A model generated the notes under the pieces. The model did not search any database and was not told the origin of the DNA. It saw nothing but the letters and a program-made list of their open reading frames with translations. The translations under genes were made by a program, and so were the position numbers. Shown here in pieces: positions 1 through 8,352 of a DNA stretch of 32,793 bases (its first letter is position 1; every line of letters starts with the position of its first letter). This DNA is from Candidatus Heimdallarchaeota archaeon (GTDB taxonomy: Archaea > Asgardarchaeota > Heimdallarchaeia > Heimdallarchaeales > Heimdallarchaeaceae). The DNA lies in the NCBI GenBank assembly GCA_030668875.1, contig DAOVER010000031.1, positions 1-32,793 of the forward strand, in the 5' to 3' direction.

Positions 1-997
1 TGGTCTCCACCTTTATCCCTTGTTCTGCTCCTTTGTACTTTAGGATCTCAATGATTTTCAGGAAGGGGATGGTGACGAACATCTGGGTGGTTTTTTTCCA
101 GAAATGTACCCCTTGTTTCCACAAAGGGTTGTAGCCTATCACCACTTCATGGAGCCCTCGTTCGACCCAAAGGTCAACCAGATACTTGGTTAATTTGTGG
201 ATAGCATCATTCAGTTTCCTTCTCCACTTCTCTTTGAGCTTATAGTAAGCTGGGTCATACTTTAAACGATTATTCGATTGCAGTTGTTTTCTCTGCTGCT
301 GACTATACTGTAGTTGTAATTTCTTCTGTTCTTTCAAATAATATTGTGTAATTGATTTTATTCCTTTCCCTGCATCTTTGATAACAATCGGTCTTCCTCC
401 GAGGTTATCCACGAAAGTGGCAAGGTTGTCCATCCCTAGATCTATCGCTCCTTTTCTGATCATCTTTTTCCTAAGATTTGGTATACTCTTGAGATAAACA
501 ATTTCAAGGGTATAGTGTGTTCTTCGAGGAATAACTCTCACTTCTCTTAGCTCTGTCTGAGCTATTAATCTTGTCTTGTAGGTATACTTCACTTTCTTCG
601 GTAACACTAGCCATCCATTAATTATCTTCGCCTGTTGATTGGTGAAGATGGCTACTACTTCCCCATCCTTCTTTTTGTAGTTAGGTTGCTTAGGCATGGC
701 AAACAACAAGCTGGGATCCTTTTTCCACTCTTGTTTAGCTCGGAAATAGCTCTTCCAGTTCCTACTTAGGAGTTTAAGTGTCTGTTGTGCAACATGGGCT
801 GGAAGGGCTCTGTAGCACTCCTCCTGTTTCAATTGTCTGTCAAGATCGTAGTAAAAAAGAAGTTTGTTTGTTTGCTTCAAAGAGGTTTTTATCAGAAAAT
901 TTGCTCGATTATAGAGATTTTTTGCTTGATGACAGATTCTGCTTAATGCTGGATGATACTCCACTTCTATACGTTCTGCACGCAGTACCTTTGCCAT
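1..997 (-). CDS. tnpB: IS200/IS605-type TnpB (OrfB) RNA-guided endonuclease, 3' end cut off by window edge
   Basis: An uninterrupted reading frame of 332 codons runs leftward from ATG at 997-995 to the window edge. An in-frame TAA lies three codons upstream of that ATG, which fixes the start. The N-terminus has the family pattern CHQAKNLYNRANFLIK (residues 22-37), then a region around NWKSYFRAKQEWKK (80-93). The RuvC-I motif is AIDLGMDNLATF (184-195), with D186 as the first catalytic Asp. Later come VVIGYNPLWKQG (285-296) and FVTIPFLKIIEILKYK (307-322), typical of archaeal OrfB. The zinc-finger, last RuvC motif and guide-RNA region lie beyond the edge. No TnpA was seen in the visible flank. 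The family acts as an RNA-guided nuclease that cuts the empty donor site. It is a distant relative of the right-edge copy. Identity is confident; whether it is intact cannot be judged. Confidence 0.9.
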   Translation of the reverse strand, partial: MAKVLRAERIEVEYHPALSRICHQAKNLYNRANFLIKTSLKQTNKLLFYYDLDRQLKQEECYRALPAHVAQQTLKLLSRNWKSYFRAKQEWKKDPSLLFAMPKQPNYKKKDGEVVAIFTNQQAKIINGWLVLPKKVKYTYKTRLIAQTELREVRVIPRRTHYTLEIVYLKSIPNLRKKMIRKGAIDLGMDNLATFVDNLGGRPIVIKDAGKGIKSITQYYLKEQKKLQLQYSQQQRKQLQSNNRLKYDPAYYKLKEKWRRKLNDAIHKLTKYLVDLWVERGLHEVVIGYNPLWKQGVHFWKKTTQMFVTIPFLKIIEILKYKGAEQGIKVET

Positions 998-1101
998 CCA
1001 TAGTTAACCCAGAGTTCACTATAAAAACACCCGTACTATCACTAAAATGTAACTCAATTTACACACTAATAAGACAAAAAGACAAAAGCATATCATAAAT
1101 A

Positions 1102-1122
1102 GTTAATCTTAAAGAGATTAGC
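1102..1122. repeat. Small inverted repeat upstream of tnpB, possible IS end hairpin
   Basis: The arms gttaatct (1102-1109) and agattagc (1115-1122) pair over 8 bp with one G-T wobble around a 5-base loop. It lies about 105 bases upstream of the tnpB start, between tnpB and the divergently transcribed GTPase gene. IS200/IS605 elements carry subterminal hairpins at their ends, so this could be the left-end hairpin. An ordinary AT-rich hairpin is equally possible. The rest of 998-1169 shows nothing else recognisable. Confidence 0.3.
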
Positions 1123-1169
1123 AATAAAATTACTTTCAGACAAATACTTTACTGGAAAGTGAGAGAAAC

Positions 1170-2288
1170 ATGAGCTCCACTGTAGATGACAAAATTCGTG
1201 ATATAGAGGAACAAATTAAGCAAACTCAAAAAAACAAGTCTACTGAGCATCACATAGGTATGCTTAAAGCTAAAATAGCTAAATTGAGAAGAAGAAAACT
1301 CGAGATTCAGTTTTCTTCAAGTTCCGCTAAAGGGTACGGATTTGATATTAGAAAAACTGGTGATGGTACTGTTGTTCTCATAGGATTTCCATCAACTGGT
1401 AAATCTACCTTGATTTCTTCAATTACAGGTGCACAATCAAAAGTGGGAGCTTATGCATTTACTACCACAAAAGCAATACCAGGAGTGATGTTTCATAAAG
1501 GCACTCAGATACAAATTGTAGACCTTCCAGGGATTATTGAAGATGCAAGTATAGGAAAAGGGAGAGGGAAGGAAATTCTCGCTGTAGCAAGAGGCTCTGA
1601 CATGATTTTATTACTGCTAGAGCCGAAAGATACTACTAAATACTTTGACAAAGTCATTATAGAATTAAACAAAGTAGCAATTCGTCCAGGTATGGTAGAA
1701 CCTATTATAATCATCAAGAAAGAGGATAGAGGAGGAATAGCTCTGTCAACTATAAGAAGACTTACCCACATGACAGAAAAAACATTCAAGGGCATTCTTA
1801 GAGAGTATAAAGTAATTAACGCATCAGTTACTGTTCGTAGTGATCCAACCATAGATCAATTAATTGATGTTCTAGAAGGTAATAGGGTTTATCCAAAGAT
1901 TCTCGTTGTTGTTAATAAAATTGATTTGTTCAGTAATAAACAGAAAAGATTAATTCAAAAACACTTTCCTGACGCAATTTTCATTAGTGCCTTGACAGGA
2001 GAGAATCTCAAAGAATTAAAGGATAGAATAGTTGATAAACTTGAACTAATCAAGATTTATCTCAAAAAGCAGGGTAAAAAGACAGATTATGAAGAACCTT
2101 TAATTGTGAAAAAAAGATCCACAATAAAAGATGTTTGTGATAAAATTCACAGAAAATTTGCTACAGAATTTCGATACGCAGTGGTTTATGGACCAAGTGC
2201 AAAGCATGACAATCAGAGAGTTGGTCTAGAGCACATAGTTAGAGATGGTGATGTTGTTACCATCATCATGAACAAATACAAGTTTTGA
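1170..2288 (+). CDS. DRG/Rbg-family GTPase with TGS domain
   Basis: This is a 372-residue Obg-superfamily GTPase of the DRG (developmentally regulated GTP-binding) subfamily, which in eukaryotes associates with translating ribosomes. A charged helical N-terminus (1-50) precedes the G domain: G1 GFPSTGKST (72-80), a threonine-rich G2 around AFTTT (96-100), G3 DLPG (118-121), G4 NKID (249-252) and G5 SAL (273-275). An inserted segment (about 165-235) is typical of DRG. Residues from about 300 form a TGS domain with the expected ending GDVVTIIMNKYKF. Length matches archaeal DRG proteins (about 365-370). The start is the first ATG of a frame that aligns fully with the family. It runs away from tnpB and converges on the amidohydrolase gene with a 9-base gap. 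The exact role in archaea is inferred from eukaryotic relatives. Confidence 0.92.
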   Translation: MSSTVDDKIRDIEEQIKQTQKNKSTEHHIGMLKAKIAKLRRRKLEIQFSSSSAKGYGFDIRKTGDGTVVLIGFPSTGKSTLISSITGAQSKVGAYAFTTTKAIPGVMFHKGTQIQIVDLPGIIEDASIGKGRGKEILAVARGSDMILLLLEPKDTTKYFDKVIIELNKVAIRPGMVEPIIIIKKEDRGGIALSTIRRLTHMTEKTFKGILREYKVINASVTVRSDPTIDQLIDVLEGNRVYPKILVVVNKIDLFSNKQKRLIQKHFPDAIFISALTGENLKELKDRIVDKLELIKIYLKKQGKKTDYEEPLIVKKRSTIKDVCDKIHRKFATEFRYAVVYGPSAKHDNQRVGLEHIVRDGDVVTIIMNKYKF

Positions 2289-2297
2289 ATATCTTAG

Positions 2298-3857
2298 TTA
2301 TTTTTTGAATTTTATTTCCCCACCTACAATTGTATAAACTATATCAACAGCGTGAAATTCTTCTAATTGTATTTCATCGAGATTCTTATTTAGGATAACA
2401 ATGTCTGCCAACTTACCAGAACTCAATGTACCTTTCACAGTTTCTTCTCTAGAAGCAATTGCAGGATTCAATGTATAACACTGGATAGCTTCTTCCAAGG
2501 TTAGTCGTAATTCAGGATTGGGATGATAGATTGCTCCTTTGATACCATAAAGAGGACCTAAAGGCATTCCATCACTACCAAATATTAGCAATAAATCTTC
2601 ATCCAAAATCCATCTGAATGGATTATTTATCAAGGTTCTTTCTCTCCCAAGTCTTTGTTCATACATACTATTTACATCAACCATTCCCCAACGCCAAACA
2701 AAGTTAGGTTGCATAGAAAATATTATTCCATGAGATTTTGCCCTTTCAACATCTTCTTTCCTAAGAATTTCTGCATGTTCTATACGATGGAGAGCTTTCT
2801 TTGATTCTTCAGGATCAATGTTTTCTACTATTGCGGAAATGAGGTTACTAACTGCCTTATCGCCTATAGCATGAGCTGCAAGTTGCAATTTGTTTTCATG
2901 CACTAGTGTAACCATTTCCTTCAGTTTTCCTTCATCATAGAGAGCAAATCCTTTTTCTCCTAGTTTATCGAGATATTCTTCATAAAGGTAAGCAGTTCGT
3001 GTACTTATTGCTCCATCTGTCATCAGTTTACATGCGCCTATCCTGAACCATTTATCTCCAAAATCTCGATCAAGACCAAGCTTTATTGTTTCAGATATCA
3101 TATCCTCATAGATGATACTATATACTCGTATAGGCAGCTTTTTCTCTTTTATAAGATGCAAATAAGCTGGTAGAACCTCATATGTAATATTATCATGAAT
3201 TGAGGTTATACCAAGAGATAATGCTTCTTCTATACCTAATTCCAGACCTCTAACAAACATATCAGGAGTGGGTTTTATATCTGATTTATTGGAAAGATCA
3301 ACATCTCTCAAAATACCAGTAATCTCTCCTTTTTCATTTAAATCTACTCCAAGTTGGTCTTTTGATAATTCAAGTCTTTCAAATCCAAGAGAGTTTACAG
3401 CAACTGAGTGACCCGATACATGACGAAGAATAACAGGATTGTCTGGACTGATTGGGTCAAGATCAGCAGCTGTAATATAACGTTGTGTTGTCCAGTTGCT
3501 TTGATCCCAAGCTCTACCTATTATCCATTCTCCTTTCTCTTTTGGTGCAATATCTTCTTTAACCAAATCCAGTACTTCTTCAAGACTCTTTGCTTCTCGG
3601 AGGTCTAAATAGATTTTATTCAACCCAGTCCAAGCGATGTGAGTATGAGCATCGATAAAACCAGGTAGAATTGTATTGCCTTTAGCATCAATTATAGCTG
3701 TCCCAGAACCTATCAACGGTTCAATTTCATCTTTATTCCCAATTTTTACTATTGTATCAGAAAAAACTGCTAAAGATTCAGCTCTTGGTTTTTCTTCATC
3801 AAATGTCCATATATTTGCATTTGTAATTACAAGGTTTGCATGAAGCTTACTGTGCAT
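2298..3857 (-). CDS. Amidohydrolase of the YtcJ-like (Amidohydro_3) family
   Basis: A 519-residue metal-dependent hydrolase with the composite TIM-barrel layout of cyclic and N-substituted amide hydrolases. Visible are the N-terminal beta-sandwich strand, the metal motif HTH (71-73) after LPGFIDA, RHVSGHSVAVNS (145-156), an ACKLMTDGA segment whose K277 may be the carboxylated metal-bridging lysine, AAHAIGD with H329, HRIEHAE with H361, and GSDGMP with D429. The C-terminal strand pair (GKLADIVILN, 481-490) closes the sandwich. This pattern matches YtcJ/NfdA-type proteins, whose known members deformylate N-substituted formamides; the substrate here cannot be read from sequence. ATG at 3857 is preceded by a TATA-like box at 3878-3886 on the same strand, about 25 bases away, implying a leaderless message. 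It is transcribed alone and divergent from the DUF362 gene. Confidence 0.88.
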   Translation of the reverse strand: MHSKLHANLVITNANIWTFDEEKPRAESLAVFSDTIVKIGNKDEIEPLIGSGTAIIDAKGNTILPGFIDAHTHIAWTGLNKIYLDLREAKSLEEVLDLVKEDIAPKEKGEWIIGRAWDQSNWTTQRYITAADLDPISPDNPVILRHVSGHSVAVNSLGFERLELSKDQLGVDLNEKGEITGILRDVDLSNKSDIKPTPDMFVRGLELGIEEALSLGITSIHDNITYEVLPAYLHLIKEKKLPIRVYSIIYEDMISETIKLGLDRDFGDKWFRIGACKLMTDGAISTRTAYLYEEYLDKLGEKGFALYDEGKLKEMVTLVHENKLQLAAHAIGDKAVSNLISAIVENIDPEESKKALHRIEHAEILRKEDVERAKSHGIIFSMQPNFVWRWGMVDVNSMYEQRLGRERTLINNPFRWILDEDLLLIFGSDGMPLGPLYGIKGAIYHPNPELRLTLEEAIQCYTLNPAIASREETVKGTLSSGKLADIVILNKNLDEIQLEEFHAVDIVYTIVGGEIKFKK

Positions 3858-3981
3858 AAATCATCGGTAAAGAGGGGATATAATAATTTTACTTCAGATG
3901 GATGTTACAAAAATAGAATGTGTGTTTAGTTCTACACAAAAAAAAGTTATATAGAACATCAACAATTTTTTATTGAATACC
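3858..3981. promoter_or_regulatory. Divergent promoter region, amidohydrolase / DUF362
   Basis: Two TATA-like boxes face outward. On the minus strand, aattattatatcc (3876-3888) lies about 25 bases before the amidohydrolase ATG at 3857. On the plus strand, TTATATA (3947-3953) lies about 30 bases before the DUF362 ATG at 3982. Neither start has a Shine-Dalgarno sequence, so both messages are probably leaderless or nearly so. Confidence 0.55.
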
Positions 3982-4877
3982 ATGTCTAAACTCGCTTTGG
4001 TAATAAATCAAAATAGAGAGGAAGGGACTGTTCAAGCAATAGATCTTTTAGGAGAAAATAAAATTGAAGGGAAAAATGTTGTATTAAAACCAAATTTCAA
4101 CACAGCAGATCCTGCTCCCGGATCAACGGATATAATTACATTAAGATCATTAATTGTAAAACTGAAAGAGATGGGAGCAAAATCAATCACTCTTGCTGAG
4201 AGAAGTGGTCCATTAGATACACGAAAGTGTATGGAAGAGAAGGGGATATTTGAATTAGCTGAAGAATTAGATTTTCAAATAATTAATCTTGCAGAAGTAG
4301 GTGTAGAAGAATATATACAATTAGACCAAAGGATAGTTACTGGAAAGATGGATTTCTATTTGCCAAAATTTTTCATGGGGCAGAATGTATTGTTGAAACT
4401 TGTTGCTTGAAAACCCATCAATATGGGGGGCATTTTACTTTATCACTCAAAAACGCTGTAGGTCTAGTACCTAAAAGGAATCTAAATGGCAATTCATATA
4501 TGAGAGAGTTACATAGCTCACCAAATCAGCGCAAGCTAATTGCAGATATAAATAGCGCCTTCTCTCCTGATTTGATAGTTCTAGATGGAGTTACTGCATT
4601 TGTAGATGGAGGGCCAGCTGTTGGAACGAGAAAAGAAGCTAATGTCATCTTAGCAAGCAAAGATCGGATAGCAATAGATGCTGTTGGGGTTGCTATCCTA
4701 AGAATATTGGGTACAACAGTTGAAGTAAACAGAGCGTCAATTTTTGAACAAGAGCAGATTGCTAGAGCTGTTGAACTTAATCTAGGAGTAGCAAAACCAG
4801 ACGAAATTGAAATAATAACAGACTCAAAAGAAGCTGAAAAATTAGCAGAACAAATTATGACAAAACTTCAAGAATAA
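3982..4877 (+). pseudogene. DUF362-family protein split by a one-base frameshift near 4377-4381
   Basis: Two overlapping frames together make one DUF362-type protein of about 299 residues. The first begins at ATG 3982 (MSKLALVINQ) and ends with an abnormal tail at TGA 4408-4410. The second frame, read back from its nominal TTG at 4407, continues upstream without a stop as AECIVETCCLKTHQYGGHFT and meets the first at the run GGGG (4377-4380). One extra G would give FMGAECIVETCCLKTHQYGG and restore the frame. Family hallmarks are VVLKPNFN early and LKTHQYGGHFTLSLKNAVG in the middle, then a conserved C-terminal half to codon 4875. DUF362 proteins are uncharacterised and some are linked to Fe-S clusters. 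A homopolymer sequencing error, a true mutation, or -1 frameshifting at the G run would all explain it. A TTG start at 3973 is possible but the TATA spacing favours 3982. Confidence 0.8.
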
Positions 4878-4919
4878 CAATCTGATTATTCTTTTCTTCA
4901 CTTTGGTCGTTTCAGCAAT

Positions 4920-4929
4920 ATTTTAAACT
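4920..4929 (+). promoter_or_regulatory. TATA-like box before the MFS gene
   Basis: The sequence ttttaaacta is centred about 27 bases before the ATG at 4952, with no Shine-Dalgarno sequence between. This suggests a leaderless transcript starting near the ATG. Confidence 0.4.
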
Positions 4930-4951
4930 AGGTGTTGATTTTAATAATAGA

Positions 4952-6358
4952 ATGCCTGAAAGTGAAGTTTTACCTGAAACAGTATCTGTCTATTCTGTTC
5001 AAGGTAGAGGCTTCAAAGCCAGGGATTTTCTTAAAACTAAAGAAACTAGAGAAGTCCTAGCATTCATAACATCACAATTTCTATGTTTTGCTATTTATAT
5101 GTCAGTACGACAGTTATTTCCCCTTTATCTTCAAAAACAGTACGGGATTTCTGAAGCTGAAGTTCTAATAAAATGGGGAATCATTGTAACTGCTTATACA
5201 TTTACAGGTCTTATAGCAAGGATACCCAGTGGATGGATTATAGAAAAAGTAGGAAGAAAACCAGCTGTGATGTCATCTTACATCATAATGACAATAGCTG
5301 TTGGGTGTTTAACTTTAACAGATAATACTGCAATGCTAGCACTAATATTTGTCTTTCTACGTTTAACAAACAACATTTTTGGACTTGCAAGTCGATCCCT
5401 ATTAGCAGACATAAAATCACCACACAAAGGGATATACAACTCTTTGGTTTCAAGTTCTGGTAGGTTTGGAACGCTTATAGGTTCGGTTGGATTAGGCTTT
5501 GTTTTACAGTTTCTCCCCACTTATTTTATGATAATAGTTGCGTTAATTTTATCGATTATTGGCTTAATTGCATTCAAGTTGCTTTTTGTAAAGGGGGGAG
5601 GAGAAACGGTACATTTTATCAGAAGAGTTGACGTGAAAAGTGGACATAAAGAGAAATTTGATTTCAAAGTTTTCAAATCAAGTACGTTAATTTTCTTTGT
5701 ATTCGCTTTTATTTTGTATGGATTGATTTCAGGTGTAACGGATCCTATTATGGCCCTTTATGGTAAAAATGTATTAAACTTATCAGAGGGGTACATAGGT
5801 TTACTTCTAGGGTTATCACAACTTAGTTTCATACTTATTTCACCAATCATTGGATGGCTTATTTCTAACAAACCAAGACTAATGAATTATTTACTAGTAT
5901 TTTCAGCATTTATTATCTTAAGTAATTACCTTCTAATTTACTTCTTCTATGATATCGTTGGGGCGTATATTGCTGCATTATTCATTAAAAACATAGCTCA
6001 CGCACTCTTCTTTCCGGTTGTGTTTACTATTCTCACCTATGATTTACCAAAAGCACATTTTTCAATTTTGTACTCTATAATTACCACAGGTTTCTTTTTG
6101 GGAAATACAGGAACTTCGTTTTTGTCTACTTATCTTTACGGTTATTCAGGAAGATACCCTTCAGAGTTCTTTTTAGGAAATATAGGAACATCATTTTTAT
6201 CCAATTATCTTTATAGTTTTTCGGAGAGATACCCCTGGCTAATTTCGGAGAGATACCCCTGGTTAGCTGCAGTGATTATTAGTTCTGTATTACTTTGTTT
6301 ATCATTAGCATATTGTATCTATAAGCGTGTTAAGCTGGGAAAAGCACAATCACTGTGA
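4952..6358 (+). CDS. Major facilitator superfamily transporter with duplicated segments before the last helix
   Basis: A 468-residue membrane protein with a hydrophilic N-terminus of about 35 residues and about twelve hydrophobic segments. The MFS loop 2-3 motif is recognisable as ARIPSGWIIEKVGRKPAVM (89-107). A central cytoplasmic loop (about 215-235) separates the two six-helix halves. The substrate cannot be inferred; family members export drugs or move sugars, organic acids and other small molecules. Odd feature: residues 381-405 (FFLGNTGTSFLS... to RYPSE) are repeated, diverged, from 406, and within the second copy SERYPWLI (424-431) is repeated immediately as SERYPWLA (432-439). Together these add 33 residues next to the predicted final membrane segments. 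It is followed 52 bases later by an ABC exporter operon with its own promoter. Confidence 0.85.
   Translation: MPESEVLPETVSVYSVQGRGFKARDFLKTKETREVLAFITSQFLCFAIYMSVRQLFPLYLQKQYGISEAEVLIKWGIIVTAYTFTGLIARIPSGWIIEKVGRKPAVMSSYIIMTIAVGCLTLTDNTAMLALIFVFLRLTNNIFGLASRSLLADIKSPHKGIYNSLVSSSGRFGTLIGSVGLGFVLQFLPTYFMIIVALILSIIGLIAFKLLFVKGGGETVHFIRRVDVKSGHKEKFDFKVFKSSTLIFFVFAFILYGLISGVTDPIMALYGKNVLNLSEGYIGLLLGLSQLSFILISPIIGWLISNKPRLMNYLLVFSAFIILSNYLLIYFFYDIVGAYIAALFIKNIAHALFFPVVFTILTYDLPKAHFSILYSIITTGFFLGNTGTSFLSTYLYGYSGRYPSEFFLGNIGTSFLSNYLYSFSERYPWLISERYPWLAAVIISSVLLCLSLAYCIYKRVKLGKAQSL
6092..6241 (+). repeat. 75-bp in-frame tandem duplication inside the MFS gene
   Basis: Two diverged copies of a 75-base unit start at 6092 and 6167, both beginning ttctttttrgg and both reading FFLGN-GTSFLS-YLY on translation. 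The exact multiple of three preserves the frame. The copies differ at many positions, so the duplication is not recent. Confidence 0.8.
6221..6268 (+). repeat. 24-bp tandem repeat nested in the MFS duplication
   Basis: The unit starting tcggagagatacccctgg occurs at 6221 and again at 6245, giving SERYPWLI then SERYPWLA. The two copies are almost identical, so this duplication is younger than the 75-bp one that contains its first copy. Confidence 0.8.
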
Positions 6359-6381
6359 TTTTGCATGATTATTTTGCTGTG

Positions 6382-6389
6382 CTTATATA
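6382..6389 (+). promoter_or_regulatory. TATA box of the ABC-2 exporter operon
   Basis: The sequence cttatata is centred about 25 bases before the GTG at 6411. No Shine-Dalgarno sequence precedes that GTG, so a leaderless transcript beginning at or near it is likely. This supports the GTG as the true start. Confidence 0.55.
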
Positions 6390-6410
6390 GCCCTCTTAAT
6401 ATAAAATACT

Positions 6411-7499
6411 GTGTCAATAGAGATATCTAACTTATGCAAAACCTACACCAAAAAAGGAAAGGAAATCAAAGCATTAGATAATATCTCACTTAATATTAAG
6501 GAAGGAGAATTTGTCGGATTATTAGGTCCCAATGGAGCCGGCAAGACAACTCTTTCCAAAATTCTTTCAACTCTTTTATTACCTTCCTCTGGAGAAGCAT
6601 TCATAGATGGTGTATCCATTATTGAAGATAAAAAGATAAGAGGTATGGTAGGTTCAGTTTTTGGAGAAACAGGTGGAAGAAGTTTATATTATCGATTATC
6701 AGTAAAGGATAATTTACTGTTTTACGGAACATTATATGGTATTCAAAAAACTGAGATTAAGAAAAGAATCAATTCTTTATTGAAATATTTTGATCTTACT
6801 GAAAGAAAGGATACTTTGGTTATGAAACTCTCCACAGGAATGAAAGCGAAAGTATTACTAATTAGAGCTCTTATCACATTTCCCAAAATACTTTTATTAG
6901 ATGAACCTACATTGGGGTTTGATGCTGAAAGCTCTGAGAAGGCAAAGGATTTGCTATTAGAGTTTAACAGAGAGTTTGGAACTTCAGTTCTCTTAACCAG
7001 TCATAATTTCTCAGAAATCGACGAACTAACATCAAGATTGCTTCTAATTGATGATGGTCATCTGATTCAAGATTGTTCTCCCGATTTATTTAAAAAATCA
7101 GCAGGTCACCAGTATGTTCATATCATTTTTTCTCTACCACCTCTACCATCAAAATCCCTTCACATTTCAAAAATGCCTACGGAGATTTTTGCGAAAATGG
7201 TAAATGATTCAGCTGGAGCCGAAATCATTTCCTTAGAACAACAAGATAATCACAATTTCATTTATGAAGCTAAGATTAAACCTATGTCTTACACATTCAA
7301 TGAAACCATATCGAGAATAACTGTTCTCATTCTTAGAGCAAAAGGAGAAATTTTTCAAATTGTTCCACACATGCCCTCTCTAAAGGAGTCGTTTTTATCC
7401 TTTCTTGAAATCAATAAGCAGAAAGAAGAAATACAAGCTCGAACAATCGAGGAGATTTTTACTATACCTTTACGAGAGGAGGATAACTATAGCTCATGA
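6411..7499 (+). CDS. ABC transporter ATP-binding protein (ABC-2 exporter type)
   Basis: This 362-residue ATPase would energise the two permeases encoded just downstream. Visible motifs are Walker A GPNGAGKT (39-46), signature LSTGM (140-144), Walker B ILLLDEP (160-166), D-loop GFD (169-171) and switch His in LLTSHN (H198). The Q-loop region reads VFGETGGRSLYYRLSV (83-98): Glu86 stands where related exporters (NodI-like, VFGQ) have the Gln. Beyond residue 225 there is a C-terminal extension of about 135 residues, longer than usual and of unknown function. The start is GTG at 6411, supported by the TATA box spacing. The gene's last bases carry a strong Shine-Dalgarno sequence for the next gene. 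Cargo is unknown; drugs, lipids and polysaccharides are all known for the family. Confidence 0.9.
   Translation: MSIEISNLCKTYTKKGKEIKALDNISLNIKEGEFVGLLGPNGAGKTTLSKILSTLLLPSSGEAFIDGVSIIEDKKIRGMVGSVFGETGGRSLYYRLSVKDNLLFYGTLYGIQKTEIKKRINSLLKYFDLTERKDTLVMKLSTGMKAKVLLIRALITFPKILLLDEPTLGFDAESSEKAKDLLLEFNREFGTSVLLTSHNFSEIDELTSRLLLIDDGHLIQDCSPDLFKKSAGHQYVHIIFSLPPLPSKSLHISKMPTEIFAKMVNDSAGAEIISLEQQDNHNFIYEAKIKPMSYTFNETISRITVLILRAKGEIFQIVPHMPSLKESFLSFLEINKQKEEIQARTIEEIFTIPLREEDNYSS
7474..7482 (+). promoter_or_regulatory. Strong Shine-Dalgarno sequence facing an ATA codon
   Basis: The sequence gagaggagg is the best ribosome-binding match between the exporter ATPase and the first permease. At the ideal spacing of 6 bases the in-frame codon is ATA (7489-7491). 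Either initiation occurs at ATA, or an original ATG has mutated and initiation moved to GTG 7510. Confidence 0.5.
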
Positions 7500-7509
7500 T
7501 ATACAAAAG

Positions 7510-8352
7510 GTGATTTCTACATTTAAATCATCAGAGAAGAACAGTAAATCAATTTCAAGAATGTATGCAATTGCAGCTGTTAAGGTTAAAATGAGTTTGA
7601 GCTATAAAAGTAGTTACTTGATTGTACTCTTTCTAAACTTAGTAACAATTACCATGTACTTCTTCTTTAGTAAACTCAATCCTGACTTGGAAATTTTTGG
7701 TATATCAGCTTCCTATTTTGAATTTGTCTTTATAGGGTTAGCTCTGCAATTTATTGTAGGAACAAGTTTAGCAACCGTAAATGGATCAATATATAATGAG
7801 ATAGTATCCGGGACATGGTCATCCCTTCTTTTACACTTTAACTTCGCAGAGTATGCGATAGGAACTACTTTAGCAGGGACTTTCCTTGCCTCTTTTTCAA
7901 TTTTCATTTCTTTAGGAATATCTTATGCATTCTTTGGATTTTCCTTATCAGTTTCCGGAATTCAAATTCCTCTCATTTGTTTGCTTTTCTTACTGATTCT
8001 TCTTTCGCACATGACTATATCTATGATCTTCGCAGCATTTACTATATACTACCAGAAGAATAGTGGAATTGTACCATTACTTTATCAACTAACCAAAACT
8101 TTCAGTGGAATCGTTTTTCCAATTGCTCTTCTCAGTGGGTTTCCTACAGTTGTAGCTAGATCTTTACCACTCACTTATGGTCTGGAAGCACTTCATAATG
8201 TTATTTTATCAGAAAACATACAGTGGGAAATCATACAGAGGAATAGTTTGGTTCTCGCAGGCTTTATTATTAGTCTAGGAATCCTCTCTTTCATTTTCGT
8301 ATCAAAGAGCATTAAACATTCAAAAAAGCATAACAAGGTGGATTGGTATTGA
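7510..8352 (+). CDS. ABC-2 type permease, first of two
   Basis: A membrane protein with about six hydrophobic segments, matching the ABC-2 transport fold: a cytoplasmic amphipathic N-terminus, then helices starting at LIVLFLNLVTITMYFFF, and a final helix before a basic tail (SKSIKHSKKHNKVDWY). It lies directly after the ATPase gene and overlaps the next permease by 4-10 bases, so the three form one exporter. The start is uncertain. GTG 7510 and ATG 7561 are the in-frame canonical options nearest the ATPase stop (7497-7499). The only strong Shine-Dalgarno sequence, gagaggagg at 7474-7482, is followed after 6 bases by an in-frame ATA codon at 7489, not by ATG, GTG or TTG. The ATG at 7496 is out of frame and stops after five codons. 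Confidence 0.8.
   Translation: MISTFKSSEKNSKSISRMYAIAAVKVKMSLSYKSSYLIVLFLNLVTITMYFFFSKLNPDLEIFGISASYFEFVFIGLALQFIVGTSLATVNGSIYNEIVSGTWSSLLLHFNFAEYAIGTTLAGTFLASFSIFISLGISYAFFGFSLSVSGIQIPLICLLFLLILLSHMTISMIFAAFTIYYQKNSGIVPLLYQLTKTFSGIVFPIALLSGFPTVVARSLPLTYGLEALHNVILSENIQWEIIQRNSLVLAGFIISLGILSFIFVSKSIKHSKKHNKVDWY

Noticed and set aside
778..1098. Open plus-strand frame of 106 codons
   Set aside because: It lies opposite the well-supported tnpB coding frame, which has family motifs; the plus-strand product resembles nothing and has no promoter or ribosome site.
7496..7513. ATG start of the first ABC-2 permease overlapping the ATPase stop
   Set aside because: This ATG is out of frame with the permease and meets a stop after five codons.
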